Shown: positions 43,172 to 52,240 of the stretch, in pieces | Numbering within the stretch: position 1 is the first letter of the stretch | How the letters are laid out: every line of letters starts with the position of its first letter | NCBI GenBank assembly: GCA_036504875.1 | Contig: DASXUK010000042.1 | Location: 1 to 64,000, forward strand | Reading direction: 5' to 3' | DNA: 64,000 bases | Source: JACPFJ01 sp036504875 | Lineage (GTDB): Bacteria > Desulfobacterota > Desulfuromonadia > Geobacterales > Pseudopelobacteraceae | Position numbers and translations under genes: made by a program | The notes under the pieces: model-generated | Database searches by the model: none | Told to the model about the DNA's origin: nothing | What the model saw: the letters and a program-made list of their open reading frames with translations, nothing else

Positions 43172-44680
43172 TCACTCATTGATCGGAAGACGGTTTTTAA
43201 CAGCAAATACCTCAATGCCGGCCTTGGTTTCAACAGGACAGACATTCTCGCAAATACCGCAGCCATTACAGAGTTCTTCCACCACAAAAGGCTCTTTCAC
43301 CATCCTGTAGCGGCCATTCTGACCACTGATCTTTACCTCCCTGGAGCGGATAGCCTTCTGTGGGATTGGACAATGCTCTTCACAGACAATGCAATCAATT
43401 CCTTTGGCAAAAGGCAAACAATGTTTTTTGTCAAATACCGCTTTCCCAACAACTTCTCGGCGCTTCAGCTCAACCGGCAGGTTGGGGATGGCCCCGCTAG
43501 GGCAGACTTGGCCACACAAGGTACAATTGTATTCGCAGTATCCCAGCCTAGGGACAAGCAGCGGCGTATAAATGCCCTGAATGCCGTACTGAAATGCTGC
43601 GGGATAAAGGACGTTTTTCAAGCAGACCTTCATGCATTCACCGCAACGAACGCACTTTTGCAGGAACTCATTCTCATCTCTAACGCCCGGGGGGCGCAAC
43701 AACCTGGATTCGTTCTCCGGCCAGCGGAAGCGGGTTGGAATCGCAAGCAAGGCCCCAGCAAAGATGCCTCCCATCAACAGGCGTCGCTCCGGTATAAAAC
43801 CTTCTTTGGAAAAGCCGGGTAAAGCAGGGGTAAATGCAACGCGCTGATGTGGACAATGCAGTTGGCACTCCAGACAGAGGATACAGTCCTGCTTAGCCAA
43901 AATGTCTCTGTCAAAACTGGTAGGACATAAATCATGGCACTTGCCGCAGTCGCCACACTGCCCCTTCGGAACCCGGCTTAGTAGTGAAAACCGCCCAAAC
44001 CACCCCAAAAGAGTACCCAAAGGACACAGATTACGACACCAGTTGCGTTCCTCAAACCGTTCCAGGGCAATGATGCCCAAGAATAGCATCGCCGACAAAA
44101 AGGCCAGCGGATAAAGCGTCTCGCGGAAGGGCAGCAGATGTTTGTGAAACAAATTGTAAGCCGGAGCAAGGTAATCTCGCTGTTCGCCAATCAGTTGATA
44201 AAGCCCGACCCACCCGGATTTGAACAGGAGACCCACCAATGGGTAAAAGAAGAAAGTAACTGCCCTTAAGAGTATGGCCAGCGGATCCAGCAGCCCAGCC
44301 AGGTTAAGATTGAATAGTGAGGCAGCCAGAAGCGGCCCCAGCAGCCAGTACTTCAGATTCCCCTTAAGAGCCTTGAGGGGAGTGCTCTTACCGATCCTGG
44401 CTGTTACCAAATCCAGCACAGTACCCAAAGGGCAAACCCATCCGCAGAAAAACCTTCCCAGTACAAGGGTCGCTAAAATCATCAGCAGAGCCGGAAACAA
44501 CAGCCAAACCCAGGAGCGGGTCGCCAGCACATAACTGAGCAACACCAGCGGATCGATCCTGAAGAACACATTTACAGCCGCGTTAATTTGGTCCTGACCC
44601 CGATACTCTGTCTGCACGAAAAGGACCAGGAAGAGAGCGAGGAAAAGAAACTGAGAAATGCGGGCAGCTGAGAATTTCAT
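43172..44680 (-). CDS. NapH/CcoG-like membrane polyferredoxin
   Basis: This 502-residue protein has about five membrane helices in the first 230 residues, with twin CX3CP motifs (CGWVCPLGTVLD and CRNLCPLGTLLG), the NapH-type quinol-side signature. It continues with several ferredoxin sets: CGDCGKCHDLCP, CILCLECQLHCP, CVRCGECMKVC, CTLCGQVCP, CIVCEEHCP and CNGCGICENVCP, enough for several 4Fe-4S clusters. It should pass electrons between quinone and cytoplasmic or periplasmic partners. In Geobacter-type genomes such genes often sit near DUF362 genes; here the DUF362 gene is separated by purT on the other strand. Confidence 0.88.
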   Translation of the reverse strand: MKFSAARISQFLFLALFLVLFVQTEYRGQDQINAAVNVFFRIDPLVLLSYVLATRSWVWLLFPALLMILATLVLGRFFCGWVCPLGTVLDLVTARIGKSTPLKALKGNLKYWLLGPLLAASLFNLNLAGLLDPLAILLRAVTFFFYPLVGLLFKSGWVGLYQLIGEQRDYLAPAYNLFHKHLLPFRETLYPLAFLSAMLFLGIIALERFEERNWCRNLCPLGTLLGWFGRFSLLSRVPKGQCGDCGKCHDLCPTSFDRDILAKQDCILCLECQLHCPHQRVAFTPALPGFSKEGFIPERRLLMGGIFAGALLAIPTRFRWPENESRLLRPPGVRDENEFLQKCVRCGECMKVCLKNVLYPAAFQYGIQGIYTPLLVPRLGYCEYNCTLCGQVCPSGAIPNLPVELKRREVVGKAVFDKKHCLPFAKGIDCIVCEEHCPIPQKAIRSREVKISGQNGRYRMVKEPFVVEELCNGCGICENVCPVETKAGIEVFAVKNRLPINE

Positions 44681-44781
44681 AGGTTTTTATCATTCATAGT
44701 TTTGATCCTGTTTTAATCTTAGACACCTGCGCAACAGTTCAGCACGACCCCTACCGCATGTCAAGCCGATAGTCATTCCCT

Positions 44782-44811
44782 TTGACATGCATGATAAATG
44801 CGGCATATATT
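44782..44811 (+). promoter_or_regulatory. Sigma-70-type promoter of purT
   Basis: TTGACA (44782-44787), an 18 bp spacer and TATATT (44806-44811) lie about 48 bp before the purT start. The opposite strand of the same intergenic region must hold the polyferredoxin promoter. Confidence 0.6.
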
Positions 44812-44858
44812 CATCCCGGCAACAGCGCCTAATCTCTAAATCAGGAAGTGTAAAAGTT

Positions 44859-46031
44859 ATGATCGGTACTCCATTAAAAAGCAGCGCCAAGAAAATTTTG
44901 CTTTTAGGTTCAGGCGAGCTGGGGAAAGAGGTGGTTATAGAGGCCCAGCGACTTGGGGTCGAGGTGATTGCCGTCGACCGCTATGCGGATGCACCGGCCA
45001 TGCAGGTGGCTCACCGCAGCCACGTGATCAACATGCTTGATCGGAAAGAACTGGAACGGGTTATACGCCAGGAACGCCCCGACCTGATTGTACCTGAAAT
45101 AGAAGCTATAAACACACCTTATCTTCTGGAACTCGAACAGGAAGGCTTTACCGTTATCCCCACCGCCCGTGCCGCCAATCTGACCATGAACCGCGAAGGC
45201 ATCCGCCGCCTGGCTGCTGAGGAGCTGGGGCTGCCGACCGCTGCCTACTGTTTTGCTTCTTCACTGGAAGAATTTGAGAAAGGTGTAGCAGCTATCGGTC
45301 TGCCTTGCGTGGTCAAACCGATCATGAGCTCTTCGGGAAAGGGTCAGAGCCTGGTCAAAAAAATTGATGACATTGCTGGCGCCTGGACCTATGCCATGGA
45401 AGGAGCCCGTGGCGCCGCCGACACAGTGATCATTGAAGAGTTCATCTACTTTGATTATGAAATCACCCTGTTGACCGTGCGCCATGCCACCGGCACCTGT
45501 TTCTGTCCCCCCATCGGGCATGTACAGATCAAAGGGGATTACCACGAGTCCTGGCAGCCGATGGCAATGACGCCAGCCGCCCTGACCGAGGCTCAGCGCC
45601 AAGCCAGACAGGTGACCGACGCACTGGGAGGCCGCGGCATCTTCGGGGTTGAACTGTTTATCAAGGGAGATAAAGTCTGGTTTAGTGAGGTCTCGCCCCG
45701 CCCTCACGACACCGGCATGGTTACTATGGTCTCGCAGAACATGTCACAGTTCGAACTTCACGTACGTGCCATCCTGGGGTTGCCTGTTCCCGAAGTAACA
45801 AACCTGGCTCCGGCCGCCTCGCATGTTATCCTGGCCGATGTGTCCGCTGATGAAGTGACCTTCTCGGGTCTAGAGGCAGCAATGCAGGTGCCCAACAGCA
45901 AGCTGCGCCTGTTCGGTAAGCCTGATACCCGCCCCGGCCGCAGGATGGGAGTGGCCCTGACGCTTGGCGCGACTACCGATGAGGCGCGCCAGAGAGCTGA
46001 AAAGGCTGCTCACGCAGTTATAATTCAGTAA
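44859..46031 (+). CDS. purT: Formate-dependent phosphoribosylglycinamide formyltransferase
   Basis: PurT uses formate and ATP to make formylglycinamide ribonucleotide in purine synthesis, avoiding folate. The 390-residue ATP-grasp enzyme has LLLGSGELGKEVVIEAQRLG at the start, PEIEAINT, KPIMSSSGKGQS (ATP loop), GRGIFGVELF and EVSPRPHDTGMVTM. ATG 44859 is chosen because it matches the usual N-terminus and follows AGGAAG; the frame is open upstream to 44787. It stands alone, flanked by opposite-strand genes. Confidence 0.95.
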   Translation: MIGTPLKSSAKKILLLGSGELGKEVVIEAQRLGVEVIAVDRYADAPAMQVAHRSHVINMLDRKELERVIRQERPDLIVPEIEAINTPYLLELEQEGFTVIPTARAANLTMNREGIRRLAAEELGLPTAAYCFASSLEEFEKGVAAIGLPCVVKPIMSSSGKGQSLVKKIDDIAGAWTYAMEGARGAADTVIIEEFIYFDYEITLLTVRHATGTCFCPPIGHVQIKGDYHESWQPMAMTPAALTEAQRQARQVTDALGGRGIFGVELFIKGDKVWFSEVSPRPHDTGMVTMVSQNMSQFELHVRAILGLPVPEVTNLAPAASHVILADVSADEVTFSGLEAAMQVPNSKLRLFGKPDTRPGRRMGVALTLGATTDEARQRAEKAAHAVIIQ

Positions 46032-46058
46032 AAAAATCCCTAAAATACTGACTAAACC

Positions 46059-46943
46059 TTAAACCTTCACAACCTTGATCCGCTCCAGGTTCATCTCGCC
46101 CAGACCCCGTTTATAAGCAGCTACTGTAACGGGGATATCAGCCGGTTTCATACCAAACAGGGTGGTGGCAAAAGCATCCGCCGCCACGATGTCGGTCGAG
46201 GCGATTACCTTGTTGAGGGCTTTAACATCGGCGATATTTCCACCCTGGGGGCCGTGGGCGGTAAGGATGCGGGTTGCGTCAATCACCGTCAAATGGCTCT
46301 TCAGGTAGGCATTCACATCCGCCAGGGCCACATCGATGCTCCGATGGATGTAACCGCGGTTGCCCCCCATCACCCCCATGATGTTCTTAAGTCCCAGGGT
46401 CAGCTTTGAGAGGCCGTGATGTTTGGCTACCGGTACGTTGATGAATACATTAGCAGAAAGAGCCTCATCGTAAAGCTCCCACTCCTTGAGAAACTGCCCT
46501 TTTAAGGCTACTTTTTTGAATCGTTCCGGCTCGATTTGTTTGCATTCCACTCCCTTGATGCCTTTCAGAGCGGCTTCTATTCCGCTGTTGACATAACAGC
46601 GCCGCGAGTCATTGCAAGTATAATCAAAGACCTTGACCTTTTTTGCGCCGGCTGCCAGGCACTCCTCGACCACTGCCCTGACAACCTGTGGATGGGTATT
46701 GGCGCCTAACTCCGAAGAACGGTCCCAGCCAATATTCGGCTTAACTACAACCACGTCGCCCGGTTTGACAAATTTGCGCATACCGCCAACGGCATTAATA
46801 GCCTTGCGAGTGATAGCAGGATAATCGGTCCCCTCCGCAACAGCAACCAATGCCTTATCCTTGGCTGCCAGTGCCTCTTTGACCAGTGCCGGAGTAAAAA
46901 GCGAGGCGGCACCAACCAGCTTTAGAAAAGATCGTCTTTTCAT
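46059..46943 (-). CDS. Tat-exported DUF362 protein
   Basis: This 294-residue protein has a twin-arginine signal (MKRRSFLKLVGAASLF), so it is exported folded. The DUF362 domain is clear: VVVKPNIGWDRSSE, FDYTCND, INVPVAKHHGLSKLTLGLKN and MGVMGGNRGYIH. Members often carry extra Fe-S domains; this one does not. Its function is unknown, though DUF362 proteins often accompany Fe-S redox proteins. GGAG precedes ATG 46943. The nearby polyferredoxin gene may be a functional partner. Confidence 0.88.
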   Translation of the reverse strand: MKRRSFLKLVGAASLFTPALVKEALAAKDKALVAVAEGTDYPAITRKAINAVGGMRKFVKPGDVVVVKPNIGWDRSSELGANTHPQVVRAVVEECLAAGAKKVKVFDYTCNDSRRCYVNSGIEAALKGIKGVECKQIEPERFKKVALKGQFLKEWELYDEALSANVFINVPVAKHHGLSKLTLGLKNIMGVMGGNRGYIHRSIDVALADVNAYLKSHLTVIDATRILTAHGPQGGNIADVKALNKVIASTDIVAADAFATTLFGMKPADIPVTVAAYKRGLGEMNLERIKVVKV

Positions 46944-47040
46944 GTATACTCCTTCTGCAAATAAGGAATGACTGCCGACAGTACCGAGTCCGAGGCTAAG
47001 GTTAAAAGATTAACTTACTTTAGTGTGCATGGCAATTCCA

Positions 47041-47085
47041 AACAAAAAAACCCGCCAGCCGAAGCGGCCTGCGGGGTTTCTATTA
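47041..47085. terminator. Terminator-like hairpin
   Basis: AACCCGC / GCGGGGTT with an inner GCCG/CGGC pairing is flanked by an A-run, which is a T-run on the minus strand. It fits as the terminator of the secreted-protein gene downstream of 47103 on the minus strand. Confidence 0.7.
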
Positions 47086-47102
47086 ATTGCTGTTTGCGGC
47101 AG

Positions 47103-48005
47103 TTATTTCAATACAAAGGCCACTCGCGCATCAGCCATGAAACCAGAGGTTTGGTTGGCTGCAAACACCTTGACCGCAGTTTCATCGGAAACCTGAAGAT
47201 CAGAAGGACTGACCGTGCCGGCTGCTTTTATAACCAGAGGATTTTTTACTCCACGCTTGCCTAGAGCAGCGCGGGCCTTATCAACACTGTTAGTATACTC
47301 ACCGCAGCCCTGCTCAACCAAAACCTTCTGGCTGATCTTGGCCGGGTCATAGAGCACCTCGCCTTTAGGGTTGAAGATCCGGTTAATCAGGGCCGGCCGG
47401 AAACTGTAGTCAGTGGCGTCGATGATCAGGCCGTCGTAAGCCTGTGCAGCCGGTGCCGGTGCAGACACGTCAGCCGGTGGTGTATAAGCCTGTTTCTCGA
47501 GCTCTTTTTTAATCTTGGGCTATGTCAGTATCTTTTCATACATAACAGCAGCAAAGCCCTTCGGCCCGCTCATGCCAACCTTTATAATCACGAGAGCCGT
47601 CTCGTCCTTCTCGTTCCAGTCTTCCATCACCACCTGGGTGTTTTTTATGAAACCGGTTACTGTTGTCTTGATCACATCGGAAGCCAATTCGGAATCCTTA
47701 ACAGTAGCCTCACTCACAACAGTCACACCTTCCAGCAACTCTGCCAGACGGCGCTGGGCCACGACCTTGGCGGCGGTCTTGGCGGTTAAGCGTTTCTGCC
47801 CACCAGTGGTGCCTTTCTTCGGAACGCCTTCTCCAACAACCAGAATGGCATCTTGGGTGTAGGCCTGATCAATTGAGGTGGTTACACTCATTTTTGAGTC
47901 GTGCAGATACTTCCTCGCTTGAAAGCGGTTATCGACTTCATCTCCAAAGGCCAGACTGGAAATACTCAGCATTGCAAGAACTGACAGCAAGATTTTGATC
48001 TTCAT
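47103..48005 (-). pseudogene. Exported LPP20/FlgT-like protein gene interrupted by an amber codon
   Basis: Two frames in register join to one 300-residue protein: signal peptide (MKIKILLSVLAMLSISSLAFG), a domain with VVGEGVPKKGTTGGQKRL, AKVVAQRRLAELLEGVTVVS and TTVTGFIKNTQVV, then YEKILT followed by TAG (47522-47520) and continuing PKIKKELEKQ and a second domain to 47103. The downstream part has codon use and length consistent with the same gene, but no own ribosome binding site at 47468. LPP20 or FlgT-type secreted proteins have this two-part layout. A real nonsense mutation, a sequencing error or readthrough are all possible. Confidence 0.7.
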
Positions 48006-48063
48006 GTTTTAACCTCCAATTGATAAAATATTAAGTGCAAACGATCTCTCATTTAATCATATA

Positions 48064-49014
48064 TTAAATTGATTCTGTCATGAGTGAAGCTATCAAGGCA
48101 GCCCCCCCAAGTAAACCGGCATCGTCACCCAACTCGCTTTTCACAATAGACAAATCGGCGAATATTTCAGGAAAGCACCGTTTTTCCAGTTCAGCTGTGA
48201 GGGCTGGCAGCAACAGGTCAAAGCTGGCAGCGACACCACCTCCAATTATTATTGCCTCTAAATTAAGAGTGTTAACAAGCGAGGCCAGACCAATTGCCAG
48301 CCAGCGGCCCATGAGATCAAATGCTTTTATGGCCCCTTGTTCTCCACCACGTGCGAGCCTGGCAATCATGGCAGCATCCTGAAGATCACTACTCTTCTCA
48401 AAGAATTCAGGAGACAAGGTTTCACTGGCAAAACGAATCAGCGCTCCTGCAGAGACATATCTTTCCAGGCACCCTCTGTTTCCACACGGACATGGAAGAC
48501 CTTCCGGGGCTACCGTTGCGTGGCCAAATTCAGCAGCAAAGCCGCTTGCACCTGTCCAGAGGCGACCATCCAGGATCAAGCCACTTCCCAGCCCGGTTCC
48601 GATAGTAACCACTATGCAGGATGCAAAGCGTCGGCCTGCGCGAAAGGCCTGCTCTCCCAAAGCGATCAGATTCGCATCATTGGCGCATACCGCTGGCAAA
48701 CCGGTTTCATCTTTGATGAATACGGCGAGATTAAATCCATCCAACGGACGCATATTGACTGAAGAATGAATCAGGCCTTTCCTATCAATCAATCCCGGTA
48801 CACCGGCACCAATACCGGCAACAGAGGCATTACGCGATGCTGCCACCAACCGTAATTCTTCTATGCCCATCAGAAGTCGGTTACAAAAATCCTGACGACC
48901 GTTTTCAATATTACTGAACATGCGACTGCGATGCAGGATATCACCAGATCCTGTTACCAGGGCAAAACGCAGATTGGTGCCGCCTATGTCTATGCCTATG
49001 TAGAGATACTCCAT
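48064..49014 (-). CDS. ROK family sugar kinase (glucokinase-like)
   Basis: This 316-residue kinase starts MEYLYIGIDIGGTNLRFALV, the ROK ATP-binding phosphate-1 motif, and has the zinc motif CPCGNRGCLE, CANDANLIALGE and GTGLGSGLI. It probably phosphorylates glucose or a related hexose; the substrate is inferred from family membership. ATG 49014 is set by GGGGAG and avoids overlap with the HIT gene stop (49019). It follows the HIT gene directly and is probably co-transcribed with it. Confidence 0.88.
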   Translation of the reverse strand: MEYLYIGIDIGGTNLRFALVTGSGDILHRSRMFSNIENGRQDFCNRLLMGIEELRLVAASRNASVAGIGAGVPGLIDRKGLIHSSVNMRPLDGFNLAVFIKDETGLPAVCANDANLIALGEQAFRAGRRFASCIVVTIGTGLGSGLILDGRLWTGASGFAAEFGHATVAPEGLPCPCGNRGCLERYVSAGALIRFASETLSPEFFEKSSDLQDAAMIARLARGGEQGAIKAFDLMGRWLAIGLASLVNTLNLEAIIIGGGVAASFDLLLPALTAELEKRCFPEIFADLSIVKSELGDDAGLLGGAALIASLMTESI

Positions 49015-49018
49015 GTTT

Positions 49019-49510
49019 TCACTCCCCACCTTTTCTTACGGCCTTCATCAGACGATCATAGGATTCCAGCAGGCCTTCCGGGATTACACGTACATCATCG
49101 ACCACTGACATGAAATTGGTATCCCCATTCCAGCGCGGCACAACATGCACATGAAGATGTTCCTCAATCCCGGCCCCCGATGTTTTACCCTGATTTATAC
49201 CTATATTATAGCCGTCAGGTTGAGCAACTTCACGCAACAGGGCAGTTGCTTGTTGCACACCGTGCATCAGGTCGAGTAATTCCAGGTCTTTCAAGAGACC
49301 GATTTCGGCAATGTGCCTGCGAGGCATTACCATCAGGTGTCCAGCTGTATATGGATAGCGGTTCAGCATGATCAGTGAATGTTTTTGCCTGACCAGCACC
49401 AACCGATTCCGATCATCATCGCTCTCATTTGCCCCACAAAAAATGCAGCCCTCTTTAGGAGGTGTATTGGTAATGTAAGTAACTCTCCAAGGCGCCCAGA
49501 GTTGTTTCAT
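49019..49510 (-). CDS. HIT family nucleotide-binding protein
   Basis: This 163-residue protein has the zinc motif CIFC (Cys22, Cys25) and the histidine triad HLHVHVVPRW near residue 118. It matches the HIT group that hydrolyses AP4A or phosphoramidates. MKQLWAPWRVTYI is the typical start. It is followed within a few bases by the ROK kinase. A ribosome binding site AAGGAG precedes ATG 49510. Confidence 0.92.
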   Translation of the reverse strand: MKQLWAPWRVTYITNTPPKEGCIFCGANESDDDRNRLVLVRQKHSLIMLNRYPYTAGHLMVMPRRHIAEIGLLKDLELLDLMHGVQQATALLREVAQPDGYNIGINQGKTSGAGIEEHLHVHVVPRWNGDTNFMSVVDDVRVIPEGLLESYDRLMKAVRKGGE

Positions 49511-49606
49511 TAAATCTCCTTTTAAAAGGTGTTTGAGATTGTAGCAGCAGCCTCAAAAGAGGCAAGCCATTAGTAAAATTATTTTTTACTTCGGCACATT
49601 AACTGC

Positions 49607-49635
49607 TTGACAAACAGACGGAATGAAGGCATTGT
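49607..49635 (+). promoter_or_regulatory. Possible sigma-70 promoter of the malic enzyme gene
   Basis: TTGACA (49607-49612), a 17 bp spacer and CATTGT (49630-49635) lie about 80 bp before ATG 49718. The -35 is perfect but the -10 is weak. Confidence 0.4.
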
Positions 49636-49717
49636 TTTTAAGTTTTAGTAAAAGAAATGGCCACATACAGCAAAATAAACCCCTGTTTTTTAAGTTAACT
49701 AAAATCGGAGGAAATCA

Positions 49718-51970
49718 ATGTCCAAGATTAAAGATGCTCTAGAATATCATTCCAGCGGCAGAAAAGGAAAGATCGAAGTTATTTCCTCAAAACCGTGCCA
49801 AACTGCTCGCGATCTGTCTCTGGCCTATTCTCCAGGTGTAGCCGAGCCTTGTCTTGAAATAGAGAAAAATCCGGAAGATGCTTATAAATATACTGCTAAA
49901 GGGAATCTTGTCGGTGTTATATCTAATGGTACAGCAGTACTTGGCCTAGGCAATATCGGTGCCCTGGCCGGCAAACCTGTTATGGAAGGCAAAGGGGTCT
50001 TGTTCAAAAGATTTGCCGATATAGATGTTTTTGATATCGAGGTAAACAGCGAAGACCCTGAAGAAGTCATAAAATTTTGCCAACTGATCGAGCCAACCTT
50101 CGGCGGAATAAATCTGGAAGACATCAAGGCCCCGGAATGTTTTTATATTGAGGAAGAGCTTAAAAAAACCATGAACATTCCTGTGTTCCACGATGACCAG
50201 CATGGAACTGCAATCATATCCTCTGCAGCGCTAATCAATGCCCTGGAACTGATCAATAAAAAAATCGACCACATCAAGATCGTGGTAAATGGCGCCGGCG
50301 CCTCAGCGATTGCCTGCGCCAATCTGGCCATCTCGCTAGGCGTAAAAAAAGAACATCTGACCATGTGCGATACCAAAGGCGTTATCTATAAAGGACGCAC
50401 TGAAGGTATGAACAAGTATAAGGAGCGCTTTGCAGTTGATACCACTTTAAGGACTCTGGAAGAAGCCGCCGAAGGGGCCGATGTCCTGTTCGGGCTGTCA
50501 TCCAAAGGCGCCTTTACCCCGGATATGGTTCGTAAAATGGCAGCCAATCCGATCATCTTCGCCATGGCCAATCCTGACCCGGAGATCACGCCGGAAGAAG
50601 CCCATGCGGTCCGCGGAGATGTGCTGATAGCTACCGGTCGTTCCGATTATCCCAATCAGGTCAACAATGTTCTTGGTTTTCCTTTTATCTTTCGGGGCGC
50701 CCTGGATGTCCGCGCTTCAACCATAAATGAGGAGATGAAAAAGGCCGCTGTTTTCGCGTTGGCACAATTAGCCCGCGAGGAGTGTCCTGACTCGGTTTGC
50801 CGCGCATATGGCAACGAGAAGTTCTCTTTTGGGCGGGATTATATTATCCCTAAGCCTTTCGATCCCCGGGCGCTGCTTCGCGTGGCACCGGCAGTTGCAA
50901 AGGCTGCCATGGAATCCGGCGTCGCACGTGAGCCGATCATCGACATGGAAAAATACGTTGAGCATCTGGAATCATTACAGGGGGTCTCGAAAGAGACGAT
51001 GCGCATGATTATCAACAAGGCCAAAAACGATCCCAAACGAATTGCTTTCCCTGAAGGTGATAACGAGAAGATCCTGAGGGCAGCCCAGATTTTGGTTGAA
51101 GAAGAAATTGCCAGACCAATATTGATAGGGAACGGCGAGAAGATCAGGACAAAGCTGGTTGATCTTGGGATTGAGCTTCCCGGCGTACCGATAATAGACA
51201 CTGAAACATCTGAATATTCAGAGGGCTACGCTCAGGAGTTGTATCGCCTGCGGCAGCGCAAAGGTGTAACCGAAAATGAGGCGCGCCGGATCATCCGCCG
51301 CAAGTCCCGCAATCACTTTGGCTCGATGATGGTTCGCATGGGGGATGCTGATACCATGCTCTCCGGCATTGATTCCCATTATCCTGAAACAATTCGTCCC
51401 GCGCTGGAAGTAGTCGGTAAACAGCCGCAGTTAACCTCCGTTCACGGTATGTACATGATGGTTTTCAAAAAAGGCATCTACTTTCTGGCAGACACTACCG
51501 TTGACATAGATCCGACCCCCGAAGAGCTTGCCGAGACCGCTATTCTGGCCGCCGAAAAGGTGCGGCTGCTCGGCATTGAGCCCAGGGTTGCCATGCTTTC
51601 CTTCTCCAATTTTGGGTCCGTCACGCACCCTATGGCACAAAAAGTTAAAAAAGCGGTCGATATTGTAAAAGAACGTGACCCGAACTTGTTTATCGAAGGT
51701 GAAATGCATGCAGACACAGCTGTCGAGCAAGAATTGTTGGATCACTTCTCGTTTTCAAAATTGAAGCATCCGGCTAATGTTCTTATTTTTCCGGATCTTA
51801 ACTCAGGTAATATCTGCTATAAACTGCTCCATCACCTAGGAGGAGCAGAAGCCATCGGGCCGATTCTAATGGGTATGAAAAAGCCTGTTCATGTCCTTCA
51901 GCGCGGGGATGGCGTTAGTGACATCGTTAATATGGCTGCCATCGCCGTAGTCGACGCTCAAACCAGCTAG
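49718..51970 (+). CDS. maeB: NADP-dependent malic enzyme with phosphotransacetylase-like domain
   Basis: This 750-residue enzyme oxidatively decarboxylates malate to pyruvate, giving NADPH. The N-terminal part has LAYSPGVAEPC, VFHDDQHGTAI and NGAGASAIACANLA (dinucleotide loop). A C-terminal phosphotransacetylase-like domain begins at about 440 (IAFPEGDNEKILRAAQILV) and ends SFSKLKHPANVLIFPDLNSGN; in MaeB it is regulatory and responds to acetyl-CoA. AATCGGAGG precedes ATG 49718. It is monocistronic between a promoter and a terminator. Confidence 0.96.
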   Translation: MSKIKDALEYHSSGRKGKIEVISSKPCQTARDLSLAYSPGVAEPCLEIEKNPEDAYKYTAKGNLVGVISNGTAVLGLGNIGALAGKPVMEGKGVLFKRFADIDVFDIEVNSEDPEEVIKFCQLIEPTFGGINLEDIKAPECFYIEEELKKTMNIPVFHDDQHGTAIISSAALINALELINKKIDHIKIVVNGAGASAIACANLAISLGVKKEHLTMCDTKGVIYKGRTEGMNKYKERFAVDTTLRTLEEAAEGADVLFGLSSKGAFTPDMVRKMAANPIIFAMANPDPEITPEEAHAVRGDVLIATGRSDYPNQVNNVLGFPFIFRGALDVRASTINEEMKKAAVFALAQLAREECPDSVCRAYGNEKFSFGRDYIIPKPFDPRALLRVAPAVAKAAMESGVAREPIIDMEKYVEHLESLQGVSKETMRMIINKAKNDPKRIAFPEGDNEKILRAAQILVEEEIARPILIGNGEKIRTKLVDLGIELPGVPIIDTETSEYSEGYAQELYRLRQRKGVTENEARRIIRRKSRNHFGSMMVRMGDADTMLSGIDSHYPETIRPALEVVGKQPQLTSVHGMYMMVFKKGIYFLADTTVDIDPTPEELAETAILAAEKVRLLGIEPRVAMLSFSNFGSVTHPMAQKVKKAVDIVKERDPNLFIEGEMHADTAVEQELLDHFSFSKLKHPANVLIFPDLNSGNICYKLLHHLGGAEAIGPILMGMKKPVHVLQRGDGVSDIVNMAAIAVVDAQTS

Positions 51971-51997
51971 CACTACAATAATAAAGGGTTTTTCTTG

Positions 51998-52034
51998 AAA
52001 GGCGGGTTAACTACAGTTAGCCTGCCTTTTTTAT
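51998..52034 (+). terminator. Rho-independent terminator after maeB
   Basis: AAAGGCGGG / CCTGCCTTT with a G-T pair and an inner AACT/AGTT pairing is followed by TTTTT. It lies about 30 bp after the maeB stop. Confidence 0.8.
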
Positions 52035-52159
52035 GACATCTAGATTACCTTTGATATCTCTGCAAGTTAGTTACTTCCGCAACTACCTTGCATCGGACTT
52101 GCTCCGTTTATACCCAAGAAATACAAAGAATTACGGTAGATTATCTTGGCATTATTATT

Positions 52160-52188
52160 TTGACATAACCTGAGATTTGCTTTAGATT
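52160..52188 (+). promoter_or_regulatory. Sigma-70-type promoter of the DUF4388-like operon
   Basis: TTGACA (52160-52165), a 17 bp spacer and TAGATT (52183-52188). The ATTATTTTGACAT context recurs before the paralogue at 57980. Confidence 0.65.
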
Positions 52189-52240
52189 CATCGCTGTTAA
52201 TTTTTATTGTATTAATAATGATCAATTTTAGGAGGTGCAG

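Noticed and set aside
47520..47522. Possible pyrrolysine or programmed readthrough at the amber codon
   Set aside because: No pyl genes or other recoding signals are visible in this window; a nonsense mutation or error is simpler.
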